DNA of 38,625 bases. It comes from an uncultured Austwickia sp. (GTDB lineage Bacteria; Actinomycetota; Actinomycetes; Actinomycetales; Dermatophilaceae). Below the pieces are notes generated by a model. That model saw nothing but the letters and a program-made list of their open reading frames with translations. It searched no databases and was not told the origin of the DNA. The position numbers and the translations under genes were made by a program. This document shows, piece after piece, positions 32,442-38,625 of the stretch. The stretch covers positions 1 to 38,625 of the forward strand of contig CAKUSI010000005.1 of the NCBI GenBank assembly GCA_934678955.1, given 5' to 3'. Within the stretch, counting starts at the first letter, position 1, and each line of letters begins with the position of its first letter.

Positions 32442-32464
32442 GGGCGAGACGCCCAGCCTCGCCC
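32442..32464 (-). terminator. Terminator-like hairpin after DUF3046
   Basis: A perfect 7-bp stem (GGGCGAG / CTCGCCC) with a 9-nt loop lies about 60 bp past the DUF3046 stop and before the recA promoter. A smaller 5-bp hairpin at 32416-32430 follows. Separating the constitutive DUF3046 transcript from the SOS promoter is the likely role. Confidence 0.45.
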
Positions 32465-32524
32465 GGGCTATCGCGGGGACGCGACGCGCGGCGGGATGAG
32501 CGGGGATGGTCGTGGGAGCGTTGA

Positions 32525-32749
32525 TCAGTGGCGGCGCAGCGGGCGGTCCTTGCCCAGGCGTCGCTCCGGCGGGACATCCATGGCCTCGCAGACCGCGTCC
32601 CACACGACTTTGGGTTCGCGCCCGAGGTCCAGCGCCTCCTGGGCGCTCCGTCCGCCCAGCTCGGGAAAGACGTGGTGATCGGCCAGGAGACGGGCGCGAG
32701 GCCGCCCGAACTCCTCGTCCATCAGCCGCCAGAAGTCCGCGAGTCGCAC
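32525..32749 (-). CDS. DUF3046 family protein
   Basis: The 74-residue protein has the DUF3046 pattern: MRLADFWRLMDEEFG at the start, HHVFPELGGRSAQEAL in the middle and KVVWDAVCEAMDVPPERR near the end. It is an actinobacterial family found upstream of recA; the function is unknown. I chose the GTG at 32749, which gives the family start M-R-L-x-x-F-W; an upstream frame to 32785 would add 12 unlikely residues. It precedes recA with the SOS promoter in between, and lies divergent to lhr, with a short tandem repeat in the gap. Confidence 0.9.
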   Translation of the reverse strand: MRLADFWRLMDEEFGRPRARLLADHHVFPELGGRSAQEALDLGREPKVVWDAVCEAMDVPPERRLGKDRPLRRH

Positions 32750-32792
32750 CGCGCCAGTAGAACACGGCGCCCACGGGACAGGCATCGCGGAT

Positions 32793-32830
32793 GAGTCATC
32801 ACGGACGAGTCATCACGGACGAGTCATCAC
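32793..32830. repeat. 14-bp tandem repeat upstream of lhr
   Basis: The unit GAGTCATCACGGAC occurs twice in full (32793-32806, 32807-32820) and a third time in part (32821-32830). It lies between the divergent DUF3046 and lhr genes, within the region expected to hold both promoters. Confidence 0.85.
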
Positions 32831-32883
32831 CCCGGCAACCACTCCGAGCGTTGTCAGGGGCGCGTGCCAGGCTGCGTTCTACC

Positions 32884-35800
32884 ATGAACGCTTCGTACGT
32901 CGACCCCCTCGCGCGCTTCTCCCCCGCGGTGCGCGGATGGTTCGCGGGCGCCTTCCCCGCGCCGACCCCGGCCCAGGCCGGCTCGTGGGACGCGATCAGC
33001 GGGGGCGGGGACACGTTGGTGATCGCCCCGACCGGCTCCGGCAAGACGCTGGCGGCCTTCCTGTGGGCCCTCGACGGCCTGGTCCGCGCGGCCCTGGATC
33101 CCGAGGCCGGGCCGCGCTGCAAGGTCGTCTACGTCTCGCCGATGAAGGCGCTCGGCGTGGATGTGGAGCGCAACCTCCGGGCCCCCTTGGTCGGCATCGG
33201 CCTGCAGGCGCGCGACGCCGGCCTGCCCGTGCGCGACGTGCGTGTCGCCGTGCGGACCGGGGACACCCCGCCGAACGAGCGACGGGCCTTCGCAACCGAC
33301 CCCGCTGACATCCTGATCACCACGCCCGAGTCGCTGTTCCTGCTCCTCACCTCGCAGGCGCGCGCCTCCCTCGCGGGCGTCCAGACGGTGATCGTGGACG
33401 AGATTCATGCGGTGGCGGGCACCAAGCGGGGAGCTCACCTGGCCCTGACGCTGGAGCGACTCGACGCTCTGCTGCAACGGCCGGCCCAGCGCATCGGCCT
33501 CTCCGCGACCGTCCGCCCCGTCGAGGAGGTGGCGCGTTTCCTCGGCGGGGGGCGGCCGGTGCGCGTGGTCGATCCGCCCGCGGAGAAGCGCTGGGATCTG
33601 CGGGTGGTGGTCCCGGTCCCCGACCTGGCCGACCTCGGCGTCCCGTCCGGCGATCTGGCCGGGCCCGCGTCGGGTGAGCCCGCGCGCACCTCGATCTGGC
33701 CGCACGTGGAGGAGCGGATGGTCGACGAGATCGCCGCTCACCGCTCGACCCTGGTCTTCGCCAACTCCCGCCGCCTGGCCGAGCGACTCACGGCACGGCT
33801 CAACGAGATCTGGGAGGACCGGCTGGCGGCGGCCGACGCCGAGGAAGCCTCCGCGAGCGCGGATGGCGCCGCGGCCCCCCGCGCCGCGCCCCGCTCTCCC
33901 CCCGCCGCGATCATCGGCGGCTCCGGCACCAATCGGGGCGCACCTCCCGTCCTCGCCCGAGCGCACCACGGCTCGGTCAGCAAGGAGCAGCGGGCGGCGA
34001 TCGAGGACGACCTGAAGGCGGGCCTGCTGCCGGCCGTTGTCGCGACGAGCAGCCTGGAGGTGGGCATCGACATGGGGGCCGTCGACCTGGTGATCCAGGT
34101 CGAGGCGCCCCCCAGCGTCGCGAGCGGCGTGCAGCGGGTCGGCCGCGCCGGGCACCAGGTGGGGGCCGTCAGCCGCGGGTTGGTCTTCCCCAAGCACCGC
34201 GCGGACCTCGTCCAGTCGGCGATCGTCGTGGAGCGGATGCGCGCCGGCGCCATCGAGGCGCTGCGGGTGCCCGCGAACCCCCTGGACGTGCTCGCGCAGC
34301 ACCTCGTCGCGATGACGGCGCTCGACGAGTGGTCCGTCGAGGAGGTGCACGCGTTAGTGCGGCGCGCGGCCCCGTACGCATCCCTCACCCGCCCCGTGCT
34401 CGAGTCCGTCCTGGACATGCTCGCCGGCCGATACCCCAGCGAGGAGTTCGCGGAGCTCCGCCCGCGCCTCGTCTGGGACCGGGTGACCGACACCCTCACG
34501 GGTCGTCCGGGCGCCCAACGGCTCGCGGTGACCAGCGGTGGGACGATCCCGGACCGGGGCCTCTTCGGCGTCTTCCTCGCCGGAGAGGGCGCCGGGCGTC
34601 GGGTCGGGGAGCTGGACGAGGAGATGGTGTACGAGTCCAGGGTCGGCGACGTCTTCACGCTGGGGACGTCGTCGTGGCTCGTCGAGGACATCTCCCACGA
34701 CCGCGTGACCGTCTCCCCCGCGCCGGGCCGCCCCGGCCGGCTGCCGTTCTGGCGCGGCGACACTCTCGGACGCTCCCCGGAGTTGGGTGCCGCGCTGGGA
34801 GCGTACGTCCGCGAGCTCACGCAGCTCCCCCGCGCGGAGGCACTCCGCCGGGCCCGGGACGGCGGCCTCGACGACTGGGCGGCCGACAACCTACTCGACT
34901 ACCTGATCGAGCAACGCGACGCCACCGGCGAGCTCCCCGACGAGCGCACGATCGTCGTCGAACGATTCCGGGACGAGCTCGGCGACTGGCAGATCGCCGT
35001 GCACAGCCCGCACGGCACCGCGGTCCACGCCCCCTGGGCGCTGGTGGTGGCCGCCCGGCTGCGCGAGCGACTCGGCGTCGAGGTGCACCCGATGCACGCC
35101 GACGACGGCATCGTGCTGCACCTGCCCGACGCAGACCTGGATCCGGAGGGGTCCGGCGGCTCCTCGCTCGCCGACGTCGTCGCGGACCTGGTCATCGACC
35201 CCGCCGAGGTCGCGGAGGCCGTGACGCGGCAATTGGGCGGCTCCGCATTGTTCGCCGCGCGATTCCGCGAATGCGCCGCCCGCGCGTTGCTGCTGCCTCG
35301 CCGCGTGCCCGGGCGACGCCAGGCGCTGTGGCAGCAGCGCCAGCGGGCGGCGCAGCTGCTGTCGGTGGCGAGCCGCTACCCGTCGTTCCCGATCGTTCTG
35401 GAGGCGGTGCGCGAGTGCCTCCAGGACGTCTTCGACGTGCCCGCGCTGACCGAGCTGATGCGCGACATCGCCGCGCGCCGTGTCCGGGTCGTGGCCGTGG
35501 ACACCCCGTCCGCCTCGCCCTTCGCGCGGAGCCTGCTGTTCGGTTACGTCGGCCAATTCCTTTACGAGGGAGATGCCCCCCTCGCCGAGCGGCGCGCCGC
35601 CGCGCTGTCCCTCGACCCCGACCTCCTCGCGGAGCTGCTCGGCGGCACCGACGCCGCCGATCTCGCGGACCTGCTCGACCCGGCCGTCGTGGTCCGCACC
35701 GAGGCCGAACTGCAACGACTTGCCCCCGACCGGCGCTGCCGCACGCTCGAGGATGTGGCCGACCTGGTCCGCCGCCTGGGCCCGATCGACACCGCCTCTG

Positions 35801-37890
35801 TCCGGGCACGCAGCGACGAGCAGGTCGCGGAGCAGGTCGGCCCGTGGCTGGATCAACTCCGCGCCGACCGCCGCCTCCTGGCGGTGCGCGTCGCGGGCCA
35901 CGAGAGGTGGGCCGTGGTCGAGGACGCGGCCCGACTCCGGGACGCCCTCGGTGTGGGACTCCCCCCGGGGGTGCCGGAAGCCCTCCTGAGGCCCGTCTCC
36001 GACCCGCTCGCAGACCTGGCGGTGCGCTACGCGCGGACGCGTGGTCCGTTCCAGGCCCGTGACCTCGCCCGCTGGCTGGGCATCGGCCTCTGGGTCGCCC
36101 AGGACGCCCTCACGCGCCTCGCGGGTGAGGGTCGCCTCGCACGCGGACGGCTGCGCCCGCCGGAGGCGAACGAGCCGGAGGCCCGCGAGCCTCGAGACCC
36201 CGAATCCCGCGACCCTCAATCCCGTTGTCCCGAGTCCCCCCACCTCAAGTCCCACGAGCCTCACGCTCTTCCTGCCGGCGGTGACGGGGCGGGAGGTGAC
36301 GGAACGCGGCACGCTCTCGACTACTGCGACCCCGACGTTCTGCGCCTCCTGCGGCGTCGTTCGCTGGCTGCGCTGCGCGCCGAGGTGGAGCCGGTTGAGC
36401 AACGCGACCTCGCTCGTTTCCTCCCTCGCTGGCAGGGCGTCGGGGGCGCATCCCGGGGAGTGGACGGTGTCGCTTCGGCCATCGAGCAACTCGCCGGCGC
36501 GGTGCTGCCGGCGAGCGCCTGGGAGACGCTGGTCCTGCCGGCCCGCATCCGCGACTACTCCCCCGCTGACCTCGACGAACTGCTCTCCTCCGGAGAAGTC
36601 CTCTGGCAAGGACACGGGGCGCTCCCGGGCCGGGACGGCTGGGTCTCGTTCCACCTCGCCGACTCCGCGCCGCTGACTCTCGCGCCGTTCGAAGGGATGG
36701 ACGGGAACGCGTCCGAGTCCATCGAGTCCCGACCCGTGGACGGCGCGAGCGACGCGAGGACGGATCTGCGGCGCGCGCTCCTGGCCATCCTCGGCACGGG
36801 GGGCGCGTTCCACGCGAGAGCCCTGGCCGAGCGGTGCGATCAGGCGGACACCGCCGCTGTCGTCGAAACACTGTGGTCCCTCGCCTGGGAAGGCGTCGTC
36901 ACGCACGACACGTTCGCCTCGCTGCGCGCCCTCACCGGCTCGGGCGGCACCCGTCGGCCGCGGACCGCGGGACGCCGCGGGGGACGGCGCCTGCGGCCGT
37001 ACGGATCCGTGCTGGGCCGTCCCCCCTCGGGCGGGGTCCTCGGCAGCCCCCGGATGGCGCAGCCGGAGCAGGCCGGCAGCCTCGGGCGCTGGTCCCTGCT
37101 GCCTTCCGCCGAGGTCGATCCCACGCTGCGGGCGCACGCCGCCGCGGAACTCCTCCTCGACCGCCACGGCGTGCTGACCCGGGGCGCCGTCGCCGCGGAG
37201 GAGATCCCCGGAGGCTTCGCCGCGGTCTATCGGGTGCTGGCAGCCGCGGAGGAGGCGGGGCGCGTGCGCCGCGGGTACTTCGTCGAGGGCCTGGGCGCTT
37301 CACAGTTCGGCAGCACCGGCGCGGTGGACCGCCTGCGCGCGAGCCGGCGGGAACCCGACCCGTTCGCCGCGACCGCGGTCGAGCCACCAGCAACTTCGCC
37401 CGGAACCGGACGGCGAACCAGCGCGTATGGCGCGTCTGCCGGGCGATCCCCCGGCGAAGGGCCAGCGGCGGTGCTCCTCGCCGCCACCGATCCCGCCAAC
37501 CCCTACGGAGCGGCGCTCGCCTGGCCGAGCCGCCACTGCAAGGACGGAGGTACGGAGCATGCCGACGATCCGACCGCGGCCGCCCGGGAGCCGGAAGCGG
37601 GCCACCGCCCGGGACGCAAGGCGGGAGCGCTCGTGGTGCTGCGCGACGGGGAACTGGTGCTCTACGTCGAACGCGGCGGGCGGACCGTCCTCACCTACAC
37701 CACCGACCTCGAGGCGCTGTACGCCGCCGCAGAGTCGCTGGTCGCCGCCGTCAGCGAGGGACGCCTGCGCGCCGTGACGATCGAGAGGGTGGACGGCGCA
37801 GCGATCCTCGGCGCCCCGCACCCACTGCGCGCCGCTTTGGAAGACGCCGGGTTCCACACGACGCCCCGCGGCCTCCGGATGCGCCGATGA
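32884..37890 (+). CDS. lhr: Long-form ATP-dependent helicase Lhr
   Basis: A superfamily 2 helicase of 1668 residues, the long Lhr of actinobacteria, which translocates 3' to 5' and unwinds RNA-DNA hybrids; mycobacterial Lhr is mitomycin-C induced. The core has Walker A APTGSGKT (about residues 47-54), DEIH at about 171, SATVRP at about 207, SSLEVGIDMG near 395 and QRVGRAGH at about 416. A winged-helix, a beta-barrel domain and the long Lhr-CTD follow. Two low-complexity inserts are notable: AEEASASADGAAAPRAA near residue 318, and a repetitive acidic/Pro linker at about 1097-1126. ATG 32884 (MNASYVDPLARF) is chosen because the core starts there; an upstream ATG at 32791 would translate the tandem repeat. 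Confidence 0.95.
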   Translation: MNASYVDPLARFSPAVRGWFAGAFPAPTPAQAGSWDAISGGGDTLVIAPTGSGKTLAAFLWALDGLVRAALDPEAGPRCKVVYVSPMKALGVDVERNLRAPLVGIGLQARDAGLPVRDVRVAVRTGDTPPNERRAFATDPADILITTPESLFLLLTSQARASLAGVQTVIVDEIHAVAGTKRGAHLALTLERLDALLQRPAQRIGLSATVRPVEEVARFLGGGRPVRVVDPPAEKRWDLRVVVPVPDLADLGVPSGDLAGPASGEPARTSIWPHVEERMVDEIAAHRSTLVFANSRRLAERLTARLNEIWEDRLAAADAEEASASADGAAAPRAAPRSPPAAIIGGSGTNRGAPPVLARAHHGSVSKEQRAAIEDDLKAGLLPAVVATSSLEVGIDMGAVDLVIQVEAPPSVASGVQRVGRAGHQVGAVSRGLVFPKHRADLVQSAIVVERMRAGAIEALRVPANPLDVLAQHLVAMTALDEWSVEEVHALVRRAAPYASLTRPVLESVLDMLAGRYPSEEFAELRPRLVWDRVTDTLTGRPGAQRLAVTSGGTIPDRGLFGVFLAGEGAGRRVGELDEEMVYESRVGDVFTLGTSSWLVEDISHDRVTVSPAPGRPGRLPFWRGDTLGRSPELGAALGAYVRELTQLPRAEALRRARDGGLDDWAADNLLDYLIEQRDATGELPDERTIVVERFRDELGDWQIAVHSPHGTAVHAPWALVVAARLRERLGVEVHPMHADDGIVLHLPDADLDPEGSGGSSLADVVADLVIDPAEVAEAVTRQLGGSALFAARFRECAARALLLPRRVPGRRQALWQQRQRAAQLLSVASRYPSFPIVLEAVRECLQDVFDVPALTELMRDIAARRVRVVAVDTPSASPFARSLLFGYVGQFLYEGDAPLAERRAAALSLDPDLLAELLGGTDAADLADLLDPAVVVRTEAELQRLAPDRRCRTLEDVADLVRRLGPIDTASVRARSDEQVAEQVGPWLDQLRADRRLLAVRVAGHERWAVVEDAARLRDALGVGLPPGVPEALLRPVSDPLADLAVRYARTRGPFQARDLARWLGIGLWVAQDALTRLAGEGRLARGRLRPPEANEPEAREPRDPESRDPQSRCPESPHLKSHEPHALPAGGDGAGGDGTRHALDYCDPDVLRLLRRRSLAALRAEVEPVEQRDLARFLPRWQGVGGASRGVDGVASAIEQLAGAVLPASAWETLVLPARIRDYSPADLDELLSSGEVLWQGHGALPGRDGWVSFHLADSAPLTLAPFEGMDGNASESIESRPVDGASDARTDLRRALLAILGTGGAFHARALAERCDQADTAAVVETLWSLAWEGVVTHDTFASLRALTGSGGTRRPRTAGRRGGRRLRPYGSVLGRPPSGGVLGSPRMAQPEQAGSLGRWSLLPSAEVDPTLRAHAAAELLLDRHGVLTRGAVAAEEIPGGFAAVYRVLAAAEEAGRVRRGYFVEGLGASQFGSTGAVDRLRASRREPDPFAATAVEPPATSPGTGRRTSAYGASAGRSPGEGPAAVLLAATDPANPYGAALAWPSRHCKDGGTEHADDPTAAAREPEAGHRPGRKAGALVVLRDGELVLYVERGGRTVLTYTTDLEALYAAAESLVAAVSEGRLRAVTIERVDGAAILGAPHPLRAALEDAGFHTTPRGLRMRR
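36193..36260 (+). repeat. 15-bp imperfect repeats within lhr
   Basis: About four degenerate 15-base units, such as GACCCCGAATCCCGC and GACCCTCAATCCCGT, encode a linker of repeated D-P-x-S-R pentamers (RDPESRDPQSRCPES). The stretch has more A+T than the rest of the gene. It is a likely slippage-prone expansion inside the C-terminal part. Confidence 0.7.
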
Positions 37891-37926
37891 CCGCTCCGAT
37901 GACCGGGCCGATGACCGGATGACCGG
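37885..37926. repeat. 12-bp tandem repeat at the lhr stop codon
   Basis: Three units of CGATGACCGNNN (37885-37896, 37897-37908, 37909-37920) plus a partial one start at the last codon of lhr. The TGA stop is inside the first unit. The repeat lies in the 68-bp gap before the Nei/Fpg gene. Confidence 0.8.
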
Positions 37927-37958
37927 CGCGAGACGCCCCGACGCCCCCGGAGGACCAC

Positions 37959-38625
37959 GTGCCTGAGGGCGACACGGTCCTGCGCACCGCCCGGCGGCTG
38001 GACCAGGCGTTGCGCGGGCGGACGCTCCTGGCCGCCGAGTTGCGCTGGGGTGACCTGGGCGCGATCGATCTCGCGGGCGTCCGCACGATCGAGGTCGCGG
38101 CCCGCGGCAAACACATCCTGCACCGCCTCGACGATGGGCGGACCGTGCACTCCCACCTGCGCATGGAGGGATCGTGGCAGGTTCTCTCGACCGGTGATCC
38201 CGCTCGCGAGCGACGGCAGCGTGCCCTCGACGTGCGGGCGGTGTTCGTCACCGACACCTGGACCTGTTTGGGCGTGAGCCTGGGCATGCTCGATCTCGGA
38301 CCGACGAGCCACGAGCAAGACCTCGTGGGCCACCTGGGACCAGACCTACTCGGCGTGGACTGGGATCCCGACCGGGCGATCGCCAACCTCGCTCGGGCGG
38401 AGGACACGGAGATCGGGGCGGCGCTGCTCGATCAGCGCCACCTCGCCGGGATCGGCACGATCTACGCCAGCGAGTCGCTCTTCTGCCAGCGAATCTCCCC
38501 CTGGGCGCCGCCCGAGGCCCTCGACCCCCGGACGCTGCGGGGCCTGGTCGAGCGCGCGCGGCGTCAGCTCCTGGCCGGGGTCAGGCGGTCGTCGCCCTGC
38601 ACGACCGGCATCCCCCGCTCCGGTG
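37959..38625 (+). CDS. Nei/Fpg family DNA glycosylase (partial, 3' end outside window)
   Basis: A base-excision-repair glycosylase/AP lyase. The mature protein begins with the catalytic proline and glutamate (MPEGDTVLRTARRL). The beta-hairpin lysine is in AARGKHILHRL. The DNA-binding helix-two-turn-helix is LDQRHLAGIGTIYASESLF. The frame is open to the window edge at RRSSPCTTGIPRSG, which is just before the C-terminal zinc finger. The GDTVLRTA start favours the endonuclease VIII/Nei side, which removes oxidised pyrimidines, over Fpg. Its GTG at 37959 has GGAGGA before it. It lies 68 bp past lhr and is probably cotranscribed with it: two DNA repair genes together. Confidence 0.93.
   Translation, partial: MPEGDTVLRTARRLDQALRGRTLLAAELRWGDLGAIDLAGVRTIEVAARGKHILHRLDDGRTVHSHLRMEGSWQVLSTGDPARERRQRALDVRAVFVTDTWTCLGVSLGMLDLGPTSHEQDLVGHLGPDLLGVDWDPDRAIANLARAEDTEIGAALLDQRHLAGIGTIYASESLFCQRISPWAPPEALDPRTLRGLVERARRQLLAGVRRSSPCTTGIPRSG

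Noticed and set aside
34891..37167. 758-codon minus-strand frame opposite lhr
   Set aside because: It is a shadow of the lhr coding strand with no recognisable motif.
1..38625. CRISPR array, prophage, transposon or integron
   Set aside because: No spaced direct repeats, transposase, integrase or tRNA attachment site was seen. Only short tandem repeats are present.

Overview
This is a very GC-rich chromosomal window from an actinobacterium. The codon bias is strong for G/C in third position. The evidence is the gene content and order: the block DUF3046-recA-recX-(YccF)-miaB-(MT0933-like antitoxin)-miaA-dapF, then hflX, a DinG/XPD-type helicase, holA-rpsT, leuS-degV, and a long-form Lhr followed by a Nei/Fpg glycosylase. 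Many -10 boxes of the TANNNT type and apparently leaderless starts also fit Actinomycetota. The order below that rank cannot be fixed from sequence alone. A Streptosporangiales-like actinomycete is my low-confidence guess. No phage, insertion sequence, CRISPR array, tRNA or rRNA gene was found.

Layout. (a) 1-7815, all on the minus strand: a DegV-like protein (cut by the window edge), leuS with a candidate leader-peptide attenuator, a YhhN/TMEM86 membrane protein, an alpha/beta hydrolase, rpsT, holA and a GlsB/YeaQ-type small membrane protein. (b) 7935-14464: the DinG-type helicase (minus), then a plus-strand membrane/envelope cluster (lipoprotein, 27-residue microprotein, DUF6766 protein, DUF2752 protein), a 480-bp convergent gap, and hflX (minus). 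(c) 14662-17630, plus strand: an RsmC-like methyltransferase, then an autoregulated-looking GntR(YtrA-type)-ABC ATPase-permease operon. (d) 17694-22066, plus strand: a compact acyl-CoA operon of thiolase, bifunctional enoyl-CoA hydratase/3-hydroxyacyl-CoA dehydrogenase and a short CaiB/AMACR-like CoA-transferase. (e) 22207-24376: an HTH-nucleotidyltransferase protein and a TRIC/YadS channel on the minus strand, with a divergent MntA-HepT (type VII) toxin-antitoxin pair on the plus strand. (f) 24392-32749: a strongly divergent ProA-like aldehyde dehydrogenase, dapF, miaA, antitoxin-like protein, miaB, YccF, recX, recA with a clear LexA box, and DUF3046. (g) 32884 to the end, plus strand: long Lhr helicase and a Nei/Fpg family glycosylase cut by the window edge.

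How the genes work together. Most of the window is conserved core: translation (leuS, rpsT, miaA, miaB, hflX), DNA replication and repair (holA, dinG-like, recA, recX, lhr, nei) and lysine/peptidoglycan precursor supply (dapF). The accessory material is the acyl-CoA operon, the YtrA-type ABC system and the MNT/HEPN neighbourhood.

The points most worth a second look are a leader peptide with two consecutive stem-loops ahead of leuS, a ProA homologue whose catalytic-cysteine neighbourhood is rewritten, the MNT/HEPN island with a solitary HTH-MNT gene beside it, an internally duplicated DUF6766 protein coupled to a 27-residue membrane microprotein, and a pair of strong hairpins in the divergent miaB/yccF gap.
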